NCBI RefSeq assembly: GCF_900168015.1
Contig: NZ_FUYR01000002.1
Span: forward strand, 124,001 to 188,000
DNA: 64,000 nucleotides
DNA from: Daejeonella lutea
GTDB lineage: Bacteria > Bacteroidota > Bacteroidia > Sphingobacteriales > Sphingobacteriaceae
Reading direction: 5' to 3'
Under the pieces are notes generated by a model, which saw nothing but the letters and a program-made list of their open reading frames with translations, was not told the DNA's origin and made no database searches. The position numbers and the translations under genes are program-made. This document shows positions 28,118 to 35,073 of the stretch, piece by piece (within the stretch, counting starts at the first letter, position 1; each line of letters begins with the position of its first letter).

Positions 28118-28798
28118 CTATTTTTCAATAGCAGAAATCAGGCTCAGGATATCTTCGATTCTGGTGAAATTAACGGAATGGTTTTTCATATAAGCACTGA
28201 TCTGATCTTTCTTAGCCGGGAATATCTTTGCCAGGCTTTTTTGCGAAGCCGGGATGAAGAATGAATTTTTATCACCGAAATAGTAGATCGGTGCGTTAGA
28301 GAATATGTGTTCTATTTTAGGACTCAGCTTCAGAATGCCTGAAACATCCCCGAGGCTGGCGTAGGTCTCAATACCTGCTGTCGGACTAGCTATGCCCATC
28401 GCGCCAAGCTTTTTTTGGTTCACCATACGAAGGGGCCGCTTCAGTGCAAGACTAAACTCCGGGCTATCTTTTATTAACTCAAAGAAACCATCATGGAACC
28501 GGAACCGGCTTTTATCGATCACCACCTCTTTAATGAGATGGTTATCCACCAGTTCAAGGGTATCGCCTTTAGGGCCGATGAACTCCATGCGATCACTTAA
28601 AGTGTTATAATTTAGAGTTGCCCTAGTACTGCTGCCGTCCTTGAAGTATACTCTGGAGGGCAGGAAGGTAGGATTGCGGTACACATATTTTGTTTTAAAC
28701 TCCAGAGGTGAATCTCCAGGCTTATAAGTAATGGTATACTGAGCAAGCGCCGTGCTGACACTCGCCAGCAGAGTAATCAGAAGTAGAGCCTTTTTCAT
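28118..28798 (-). CDS. exported protein of unknown function
   Basis: A 226-residue protein with a signal peptide (MKKALLLITLLASVSTALAQ). The mature part is strand-rich at first (VYFKDGSSTRATLNYNTLSD) and helical at the end (KKDQISAYMKNHSVNFTRIEDILSLISAIEK region). The pattern suggests a periplasmic protein. No family is recognised. Confidence 0.68.
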   Translation of the reverse strand: MKKALLLITLLASVSTALAQYTITYKPGDSPLEFKTKYVYRNPTFLPSRVYFKDGSSTRATLNYNTLSDRMEFIGPKGDTLELVDNHLIKEVVIDKSRFRFHDGFFELIKDSPEFSLALKRPLRMVNQKKLGAMGIASPTAGIETYASLGDVSGILKLSPKIEHIFSNAPIYYFGDKNSFFIPASQKSLAKIFPAKKDQISAYMKNHSVNFTRIEDILSLISAIEK

Positions 28799-28989
28799 GA
28801 CTTAGAGGTAATCTATTTGAGATCAAGAAGCAAACGTCTGAATTAAGCTGTAATAGGTATGTGCATAAATTACCTTTTTGCTTGGCATAGAGACATTTAC
28901 ATTGGCATGAGATGTCCTGCTATCGAGATATTGAGACCGGTGAAACCTTTTTGTTCTCTTCCCGTAAGCATGCCTAAACTGGGGAAAAC

Positions 28990-29448
28990 ATGACTTACCA
29001 CTACAACATCACGAAGAACCGTGCATCAAAGGGTGCCCGCTTATTGACTGACAGGATCTTTTTATCGCTGTTGCTCTTAACCACACTGGTAATAACCTAC
29101 TACAACACGAGCGAGGAAAATTTACTTATCGCCTTAACGTGTATCGTTTTATTCGCTGCCGGTGCGCTTGTTTTAAGCAGACGACAGAAAATCCCCTTCG
29201 TGGAAATCAGCAATGGAACCATGACCTACTTCGATACGGTGAAAGGAGAACTGATCTCTCTGCCGGTGAATGATATCACCCACATTAGTACCCGCTTCTG
29301 TGAACTGAATGTTCATACCGCAAATAATGTCCACTCCTTAAACCTGGACCTGATCAGGAGCGAAAAAGCGCGCTGGGAAATTAAGGAAATGATCAGAGAG
29401 ATGACAAGGAGCCCGCAAAGGGAGCTGAGAATTGAGGTGGGGAATTGA
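28990..29448 (+). CDS. small membrane protein with PH-like tail
   Basis: A 152-residue protein with two TM helices (about 22-40 and 46-62) followed by a strand-rich domain (about 70-125) and a charged helix at the end (EKARWEIKEMIREMTR). It has the same layout as the proteins at 1601-2086 and 52651-53358. Function unknown. It stands 45 bases upstream of the Nudix gene and may be co-transcribed with it. Confidence 0.7.
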   Translation: MTYHYNITKNRASKGARLLTDRIFLSLLLLTTLVITYYNTSEENLLIALTCIVLFAAGALVLSRRQKIPFVEISNGTMTYFDTVKGELISLPVNDITHISTRFCELNVHTANNVHSLNLDLIRSEKARWEIKEMIREMTRSPQRELRIEVGN

Positions 29449-29493
29449 GGCCCACAAATCCCTATCTTTAGGACCAATTCCTAAAATCGGGGT

Positions 29494-30078
29494 ATGAACA
29501 ACAAAGACATCAGCATCAAATCCAAAGAGCTCCTTTCTAATAACTGGTATAAGCTCTACAAAGTCACATACGACATCAAGCAAAAGAACGGGGAAACGTT
29601 AAGTCATACCCGCGAAGCATACGACCGCGGAAACGGTGCAACAATACTATTATATAATCGGGAATCGAAAACAGTCATTCTAACCAGGCAGTTCCGCCTC
29701 CCAACCTTTCTAAATGGTAACCAAAGCGGAATGTTAATCGAGACCTGCGCCGGCTTGCTGGACAAAGACAATCCTGAAGATTGTATCCGAAAAGAAACAC
29801 AAGAGGAAACAGGATATAAAATCAGTGCAGTAAAAAAGGTATTCGAATCGTATATGTCGCCGGGATCAGTAACAGAGATCCTTTACTTCTTTATTGCGGA
29901 ATATGATAAGGGAATGAAAGTTAGTGATGGAGGGGGACTCGAACATGAGCAGGAGAATATTGAGGTTCTGGAAATGGGCTTTGATAAGGCGTATGCTATG
30001 GTAGGCAGTGGCGAAATAAAAGATGCGAAAACAATTATGTTGCTGCAGTATGGGAAGATTGAGGGACTGGTAAGTTAG
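29494..30078 (+). CDS. Nudix hydrolase, NudK (GDP-mannose pyrophosphatase)-like
   Basis: A 194-residue cytosolic hydrolase. Residues about 40-75 hold [17 protein letters not shown] and the TRQFRLPTF segment typical of NudK/ADP-sugar members. The Nudix box (about 88-110, [15 protein letters not shown] then TQEETGY) is recognisable, but the first conserved Glu of GX5E is Asn. Members cleave GDP-mannose or related sugar nucleotides, limiting waste. Length matches NudK (about 190). Confidence 0.88.
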   Translation: MNNKDISIKSKELLSNNWYKLYKVTYDIKQKNGETLSHTREAYDRGNGATILLYNRESKTVILTRQFRLPTFLNGNQSGMLIETCAGLLDKDNPEDCIRKETQEETGYKISAVKKVFESYMSPGSVTEILYFFIAEYDKGMKVSDGGGLEHEQENIEVLEMGFDKAYAMVGSGEIKDAKTIMLLQYGKIEGLVS

Positions 30079-30130
30079 GGAAAAGTGGCAGTGGAGAATT
30101 TGAAACGCAAAGGTGATAGGTGAAAGGTAA
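30079..30130 (+). repeat. heptamer 3' repeat block after the Nudix gene
   Basis: Directly after the stop, units AAAGTGG, CAGTGG, AAAGGTG, ATAGGTG and AAAGGTA follow in near 7-base register, on the coding strand of the Nudix gene. Confidence 0.55.
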
Positions 30131-30140
30131 ACATTTGACC

Positions 30141-30500
30141 TCAGTGGGTATACTGTCTAACTTTCCCGGCAAGGTCGTCAATATCAAATGGCTTTGCAAT
30201 AAAATCATCAGCCATACCAAGCTTATCGTCTCTGTCGAATAAGTTGTGTGAAGCAGAAATCATAATGACAGGAATGTGACCGCTTTTTGGGTCACTTTTA
30301 AGCGCTTTACATACCTCACGCCCGTCAAGGTCGCCGAGCATAATATCAAGGAGAATAACATCCGGAGAAAAAGCTGAAATAGTATCTTCAATTCCGCGGC
30401 CGCTGTCGCAGCACTTTACTTCAAACCCCTCCATATCCAACACAATACTTATGACGTTGAGTATATCCTCATTATCGTCCACAACTAGTACTTTCTTCAT
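30141..30500 (-). CDS. single-domain response regulator
   Basis: A 119-residue receiver with canonical residues: DD at 8-9 (VDDNED), phospho-acceptor Asp52 (LLDIMLG), Ser82 switch and Lys103 (AKPFDID). No kinase or output domain adjoins. It is convergent with the Nudix gene, separated by a repeat block. Confidence 0.92.
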   Translation of the reverse strand: MKKVLVVDDNEDILNVISIVLDMEGFEVKCCDSGRGIEDTISAFSPDVILLDIMLGDLDGREVCKALKSDPKSGHIPVIMISASHNLFDRDDKLGMADDFIAKPFDIDDLAGKVRQYTH

Positions 30501-30819
30501 TTATGAGAACATCAGAGCATTTAATTTAAGTTTAATAAAGAGGAGCCGTCTAAAAACAGCTCCCCTATATTTTTCATAGTAGATTGCTGTATTAAGGCAA
30601 TAATAATGCCACTTGCGTTAATTTGCGGTTAAATCACAATTAACGGGGATAGTCAGGGCCTATATTCACAAGGGTTATACTTGATTCCCCAATACTTCCC
30701 GGCACTATTTCACATATTGTGAAAAGAGTTCTACGAATTTCCACACCTCAATGGCGAACCACTTCCTTTCCCGAGCTTCGGTTCAATACCCTGAGGTTAA
30801 AACTAAACACTATCCGTGT
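30501..30819. other. 319-bp intergenic region without a supported gene
   Basis: I see no coding frame of quality. A modest hairpin GGAGC (30543-30547) with GCTCC (30560-30564) followed on the plus strand by CCTATATTTTT is present; no plus-strand gene precedes it, so its role is unclear. The right end meets the out-of-frame tail of the gene at 30902-31126. Confidence 0.4.
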
Positions 30820-30912
30820 CTATTTTTTATACGCCTCCAGTACTTTCTCTACCCAGTCTCCATTATTCTTAAGCAAAATTCCCGGCCAGAAACCTTCATC
30901 CTCACTCCCATA
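30820..30912 (-). pseudogene. detached C-terminal tail of the gene at 30902-31126
   Basis: In the next reading frame the minus strand continues coding-like sequence after the stop at 30902: EDEGFWPGILLKNNGDWVEK, then VLEAYKK and TAG at 30820-30822. Removing one copy of the 7-bp duplication at 30909-30922 joins it in frame to GLTYALNDEGRWY, giving a 99-residue protein. The tail could also be read alone from an ATG overlapping the stop (32 residues), but a frameshift is the simpler explanation. Confidence 0.55.
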
Positions 30913-31126
30913 CCACATACCACCGGCCCTCATCATTCAAGGCATAGGTAAGGCCGTCGCTCATTTCATAAACTTCACGCTGATGTTTATCGCTGTAATA
31001 GGCTTTTAGCTCACGTACCGGCACGCCCCCGTTTTCGCGGCGCAGGTAAAAGCGCAGGGCGTCGGTGTTAGGGGCGACATCACCAAGGGGCTGGTATTCG
31101 CCTTCGCGGATAAATGCTGAACTCAT
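30902..31126 (-). CDS. small hypothetical protein, apparently truncated by a frameshift
   Basis: A 74-residue frame from ATG 31126 with a compact soluble composition (FIREGEYQPLGDVAP, ELKAYYSDKHQREVYEMSDG). It resembles small Sphingobacteriaceae hypothetical proteins I half-remember. It ends early at TGA 30902-30904, just after two tandem copies of a 7-bp sequence that shift the frame; the original protein probably ran to 30820 (99 residues). Whether the short form is active is unknown. Confidence 0.6.
   Translation of the reverse strand: MSSAFIREGEYQPLGDVAPNTDALRFYLRRENGGVPVRELKAYYSDKHQREVYEMSDGLTYALNDEGRWYVVWE
30909..30922. repeat. 7-bp tandem duplication (CATACCA x2) causing a frameshift
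   Basis: CATACCA at 30909-30915 is repeated at 30916-30922 with no gap. Seven is not a multiple of three, so the second copy shifts the minus-strand reading frame and brings a stop codon within a few residues. Confidence 0.8.
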
Positions 31127-31203
31127 CGTATTACTGGTTTGTACGATTAAACAGGTGTGGGCAATTTTAGTTTGGTAGGCTGAAGAAGGTGCCCGGGATT
31201 AGT

Positions 31204-31830
31204 CTAGGGCTTCTTATACTCCGGCAGGCTGATCAGCCCGTTCACGAGAGATTTCCATTGTACTTTTGAGAATCCCAATATCGCGCCGATGCCAACTATG
31301 ATATTTCTGATGCTGTCGAGAAGTGTGTATACGTCTGTATTGGGCGTTTCGTTCCTGCCATGCACGCCAGCAATAATGGTATTACCATCCCGTCGCACCA
31401 GGAAAGTAGTAGTTGCATCGTCTTTAAAGAAATGTGCGATTTCACCACCACCCCGGACAGGGTTAGGTGCAGGCCTGACGAGTAAAGCAGCAGATTCATA
31501 GTCCGCCATAATACTGCTTTTAGAAACGATATACTCAATCATCACCCACTCATAGGCCCCGCTGCCAGCGGTACCAGGGGCAGGCAGGTTGATCCGGATG
31601 TGATCTCCTTCTTCAGGGCGTGACATCTTTAGATTACCTTCTGCATCGGTAAGCTTAAATTCGGCGAGGTTATTACTGATCTGGCCCCAGTTATTGATGT
31701 CCATTAAACGAGTTTTTACCGTAGCATAATGATCACAGGCCTCGTTAACCGATGGAAGTTCGATCGATGCAACGGTATTGCTTTGCCCTCCGGATATTTG
31801 TTTTGGTATAATTGCCGCTCCTGGTGCCAT
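31204..31830 (-). CDS. hypothetical protein of unknown function (208 residues)
   Basis: A 208-residue protein without signal peptide. It is polar with mixed strands (HYATVKTRLMDINNWGQIS, GDHIRINLPAPGTAGSGAYE, TTTFLVRRDGNTIIAGVHGR) and ends with a hydrophobic segment (about 170-190, NIIVGIGAILGFSKVQW). No enzyme motif is seen. Together with the genes at 31888-32022 and 32257-32574 it forms a minus-strand group of unknown proteins. Confidence 0.75.
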   Translation of the reverse strand: MAPGAAIIPKQISGGQSNTVASIELPSVNEACDHYATVKTRLMDINNWGQISNNLAEFKLTDAEGNLKMSRPEEGDHIRINLPAPGTAGSGAYEWVMIEYIVSKSSIMADYESAALLVRPAPNPVRGGGEIAHFFKDDATTTFLVRRDGNTIIAGVHGRNETPNTDVYTLLDSIRNIIVGIGAILGFSKVQWKSLVNGLISLPEYKKP

Positions 31831-31841
31831 AATTGATCTTC

Positions 31842-31872
31842 AAAAAGGAAAGCGGGCATGCCCGCTTTCCAT
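31842..31872 (-). terminator. terminator after the Lys/Ser/Ala-rich small gene
   Basis: 31847-31870 is a perfect 24-bp palindrome (arms GGAAAGCGGGCA and TGCCCGCTTTCC), followed on the minus strand by TTTTT. It separates the small gene at 31888-32022 from the downstream gene at 31830. Confidence 0.85.
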
Positions 31873-31887
31873 CAAAAACTAATATTA

Positions 31888-32022
31888 CTATTTTCCGTTT
31901 GAACCGCTTGCTTTCTTAGCAGTTGATCCTTTTGCAGCTGAAGCAGTCTTTTCTGATCCAGTTGATTTCGCTTTTGCCGAGCTGGAACCTTGTCCACTCT
32001 TGCTTTCTTTTTTATCCGCCAT
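31888..32022 (-). CDS. 44-residue basic Lys/Ser/Ala-rich protein
   Basis: A short frame from ATG 32022 to TAG 31888, 44 residues. The sequence begins MADKKESKSGQGSSSAKAKS and continues with Lys, Ser, Ala, Gly and Thr only, apart from one Glu and one Asn near the ends. It has no hydrophobic residue cluster, so it is probably disordered. The composition is like histone-H1-like tails or desiccation-type proteins. A perfect terminator directly follows the stop, which supports a real transcript. A longer overlapping frame here is not coding-like. Confidence 0.65.
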   Translation of the reverse strand: MADKKESKSGQGSSSAKAKSTGSEKTASAAKGSTAKKASGSNGK

Positions 32023-32256
32023 AGTTTTTCATTTTGGGTTTGTAAAGGTTTAACTTTCAATAGCTTTAATTGTTTTAATGCAGGGATAATCGGGTATTCA
32101 CCCACCCCGGAGCGGGTACTTCGACCCTGCATCAGCGTATTAATTCTGCTGTCCCGGATTGGTCACGGTTCGAAAGATTTCTTTAATTCCATCAGTTATC
32201 CATACCTCATGAACCTGGCTATTGCTAAGATCATCTGCTTCGGCTAACGCATTAGC

Positions 32257-32574
32257 TTACACAGTTTCGATAGTCTGGCAGCGGATCATGATCTCGTCCT
32301 GATCAAATTTCTTTTCGAGAGCTACTTTCAGATTTTGCCAATAATTTACTTCCCTGCTGTCTGAAACAACTTCGTAAACAATGATCGTATCCACCGCAAT
32401 TTCATCCTTAGGATCCTTCCAAACACCGGTTGCGGGCGATCGGGAATAGCTTGTAAGGCCACCGAAATGCTCAGTGAGCTCCACTTTCAGTTCCTTATAG
32501 TTCTCAACCGGGATTGGCTCCCCTTCCTTATTATATAAAGGGAGCAGGATTTGAAAAAGCTTCTTCTTAGTCAT
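32257..32574 (-). CDS. hypothetical protein of unknown function (105 residues)
   Basis: I prefer the ATG at 32574 (MTKKKLFQILLPLYNKEGEP), because the extra 15 residues from 32619 look like untranslated leader. The protein is soluble with alternating strands and helices (VENYKELKVELTEHFGG, TIIVYEVVSDSREVNYWQNL) and a final DQDEIMIRCQTIETV. The fold could be ferredoxin-like (beta-alpha-beta). Function unknown. Confidence 0.7.
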   Translation of the reverse strand: MTKKKLFQILLPLYNKEGEPIPVENYKELKVELTEHFGGLTSYSRSPATGVWKDPKDEIAVDTIIVYEVVSDSREVNYWQNLKVALEKKFDQDEIMIRCQTIETV

Positions 32575-32633
32575 ATAATTTTTTGAGCATACCGTCTGAT
32601 GTATAAGGTGATAATGCATCCTGGCAAGGTCAG

Positions 32634-32660
32634 ATGAGCCGCCCTGGTTGGACGGCTCAT
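32634..32660. other. hairpin downstream of the alcohol dehydrogenase gene
   Basis: ATGAGCCG (32634-32641) pairs perfectly with CGGCTCAT (32653-32660) around an 11-base loop. There is no T-run on either side, so it may be a processing or attenuating hairpin rather than a standard terminator. Confidence 0.4.
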
Positions 32661-32692
32661 AGCTGAGTAGTTACTGAGTAATACGCCGATGC

Positions 32693-33850
32693 CTATGGCT
32701 TTAACACCACTTTCACACAATCGTCCTCTTTCTTATCAAATATCTCGTATCCTTTGCTCGCTTCACTTAGCGGAAGCGTATGGCTGATAATATCATCCAG
32801 CACAACCTTTTCTTCTTTTACGAGCTCAATAAGCTTATCAATATAATTGAGCACAGGAGCCTGACCCTGCCGGATGGTGAGTCCTTTGTCAAACATCCTG
32901 TGAAGCGGGAAATTATCGAAAGGTGTGCCGTACACACCCACAATAGTCACGGTACCACTTCTTCTAACAGCCTGGAAAGCCATATCAAGAACCTTCATGC
33001 TGCCCTTTTCGAAGTTGATGGTCGCTTTCAAGCGGTCCAGCAAATTACGTTCAGGCTCGAAACCCACAGCATCCACACATACGTCAGCACCACGACCCTG
33101 AGTCATGTTGCGGATTGCTTCTACTACATCCACCTCGTGCGGGTTTAAGGTCTCCACCTTGTTTACGGTACGGGCTTTTTCCAGCCTGTAGTTTAATGGA
33201 TCAATCGCAATAACGCGGCTGGCACCATTTATCCAGGCTGCCTTTTGCGCCATTAATCCTACCGGGCCGGATCCAAATATGGCCACCACTTCACCGCCTT
33301 TCAATTGAGCCCAGTCGATTGCCGACCATCCCGTTGGGAAGATATCCGTTAAGAACAGAACCTGCTCATCCGTTAAATTATCCGGAACAATCCGCGGACT
33401 GATATCCGCATAGGGCACCCGTACATATTCTGCCTGGCCGCCTGAATATCCGCCGTAGAGATCAGTGTAGCCAAACAATCCGGCGCCTTTCTGATCGAGC
33501 AGATCACCATTGGGACCATAGTGCTTGTAGTTCGAATTCTCACAGGAAGGCGATGCTGCGTGGGTACAGAAAAAACATTGTCCGCAGGCTATAGGAAAAG
33601 GTACTACTACCCGGTCGCCCTTTTTTAATTTGGTTACCCCGCTGCCTACCTCTTCTACGATTCCCATGAACTCATGGCCCAGGACCATGGGATTTAGCTG
33701 CGGCACTCCGCCGCTTAAAATATGGAGATCCGACCCGCAGATTGCGGTGGAAGTCACTCTCAAGATTACGTCGCCTGATTCCTCAAGCTTCGGATCCGGG
33801 ACATTGTCTACACGGATGTCGCCGGGTTTATGGAATACTGCTGCTTTCAT
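32693..33850 (-). CDS. zinc-dependent alcohol dehydrogenase, formaldehyde-dehydrogenase-like
   Basis: I choose the ATG at 33850 (MKAAVFHKPGDIRVD), giving 385 residues; an upstream ATG at 33883 would add 11 atypical residues. Catalytic zinc ligands are in ICGSDLH (Cys38) and GHE (His59, Glu60). The structural zinc cysteines are Cys89, 92, 95 and 103. The Rossmann motif is GSGPVG (about 195-200). It oxidises an alcohol or aldehyde adduct with NAD(P). Large insertions resemble the glutathione-independent FDH group. It is divergent from the GH130 gene and has a strong leader hairpin. Confidence 0.9.
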   Translation of the reverse strand: MKAAVFHKPGDIRVDNVPDPKLEESGDVILRVTSTAICGSDLHILSGGVPQLNPMVLGHEFMGIVEEVGSGVTKLKKGDRVVVPFPIACGQCFFCTHAASPSCENSNYKHYGPNGDLLDQKGAGLFGYTDLYGGYSGGQAEYVRVPYADISPRIVPDNLTDEQVLFLTDIFPTGWSAIDWAQLKGGEVVAIFGSGPVGLMAQKAAWINGASRVIAIDPLNYRLEKARTVNKVETLNPHEVDVVEAIRNMTQGRGADVCVDAVGFEPERNLLDRLKATINFEKGSMKVLDMAFQAVRRSGTVTIVGVYGTPFDNFPLHRMFDKGLTIRQGQAPVLNYIDKLIELVKEEKVVLDDIISHTLPLSEASKGYEIFDKKEDDCVKVVLKP

Positions 33851-33851
33851 A

Positions 33852-33898
33852 GATTCTGAATTTGGTGTATAAAAAAGCAACACCCTTTATTCAGAATC
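33852..33898 (-). promoter_or_regulatory. 47-bp nested inverted repeat abutting the dehydrogenase start
   Basis: GATTCTGAAT (33852-33861) pairs perfectly with ATTCAGAATC (33889-33898), and inside it GGTGT (33864-33868) pairs with ACACC (33880-33884). The stem ends 1 base before the start codon at 33850. It could be an operator for a dimeric regulator or an mRNA hairpin that controls translation. Confidence 0.6.
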
Positions 33899-34010
33899 AG
33901 TTTGCCGGGGGCCACGAATCGAGTAGTAACACCATGACCAAAGTATTTATACTCATACTATTCATTTCAAAAACTTCAAAACACCTTTCTGGATACGCTG
34001 TTCTAAAGTG

Positions 34011-35063
34011 ATGACTGATATTGCCAGACGTTTCCCACAAAACCCACTCCTTTCTCCATCCGACCTCCAGCCAAGCAGTCCGGGCCTGCACATTGCCTGC
34101 CTGTTAAATCCGGGTGTCTTCAGCTTCCAGGGGAAAACCTGGCTGCTGGTGAGAGTGGCTGAACGACCGCAGCAAAACGATATTCATATATCATTCCCAA
34201 TCCTGAATGAAGACGGCACTACGCAGATCATGCAGATTGCGCTGGATGATGCTGATCTTATTGCTACGGATACCCGTGTAGTGAAATACAAGGGCATTGA
34301 TTACCTCACAACCTTATCGCATTTACGCTTGCTCTGCAGCGACAACGGATACGATTTTTACGAACCTGAGGGCTACCCATATCTTCACGGCGCGGGCAGC
34401 CTGGAGACTTTTGGAATCGAAGATTGCCGGGTGACTTTCCTGGAAAACAAGTTCTATTTAACCTTTACAGCAGTTTCCGAAAGCGGAGTTGGCGTGGGTA
34501 TGAGAACAAGCACCGACTGGAAAACATTTGAATCGATGGGGATGATCCTGCCGCCGCATAACAAGGATTGCGCACTATTCGAAGAGAAAATCAATGGCCT
34601 GTATTATGCCCTTCACCGCCCCAGCAGCGTTGATCTGGGTGGCAATTATATCTGGCTTGCCCAGTCGCCCGACGGGTTACATTGGGGCAATCATAAATGC
34701 ATTTTAAAAACCCGGGAAGATAGCTGGGACAGTGCCCGCGTGGGAGCAGGCGCGGCTCCAATCAAGACTGAACGGGGCTGGCTCGAGATTTACCACGGAG
34801 CAAACGCTAAACATCAGTATTGCCTGGGGGCAGTGCTGCTGGATTTGAACAACCCATTTATCGTGCTGGCCCGCACCGCTGAGCCGATTATGATCCCTAA
34901 AGAACCGTATGAACTTAGCGGGTTCTTCGGTCATGTTGTATTTACAAACGGCCATATAGTTGAACCCGACGGAGACACTATCACCTTCTATTATGGAGCA
35001 GCAGATGAATTTGTTTGCGGAGCGAGGTTCTCTATTAAAGAAATCTTTGAAGCATTAAGTTAA
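34011..35063 (+). CDS. GH130-family mannoside phosphorylase/hydrolase
   Basis: The ATG at 34011 gives a 350-residue protein; a GTG just before it at 34008 is less likely. The five-bladed propeller family GH130 is indicated by GIEDCRV (about 135-141, the Asp near 138 in the acid position), ALHRP (about 200-204), WLEIYHGANAKHQYCLGAVLLDL-type residues (about 261-283) and TFYYGAADEF near the end. GH130 enzymes split beta-mannosides by phosphate or water. There is no signal peptide, so it is cytosolic. It is divergent from the alcohol dehydrogenase and convergent with the unknown gene at 35074. Confidence 0.82.
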   Translation: MTDIARRFPQNPLLSPSDLQPSSPGLHIACLLNPGVFSFQGKTWLLVRVAERPQQNDIHISFPILNEDGTTQIMQIALDDADLIATDTRVVKYKGIDYLTTLSHLRLLCSDNGYDFYEPEGYPYLHGAGSLETFGIEDCRVTFLENKFYLTFTAVSESGVGVGMRTSTDWKTFESMGMILPPHNKDCALFEEKINGLYYALHRPSSVDLGGNYIWLAQSPDGLHWGNHKCILKTREDSWDSARVGAGAAPIKTERGWLEIYHGANAKHQYCLGAVLLDLNNPFIVLARTAEPIMIPKEPYELSGFFGHVVFTNGHIVEPDGDTITFYYGAADEFVCGARFSIKEIFEALS

Positions 35064-35073
35064 TGGAACGACC

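Noticed and set aside
31872-32132. 86-residue minus-strand frame over the small Lys/Ser/Ala gene
   Set aside because: It is the out-of-frame shadow of the 44-residue gene and has no terminator or start context of its own.
34008-34010. GTG start for the GH130 gene
   Set aside because: It lies directly before an ATG in the same frame and adds one residue only.
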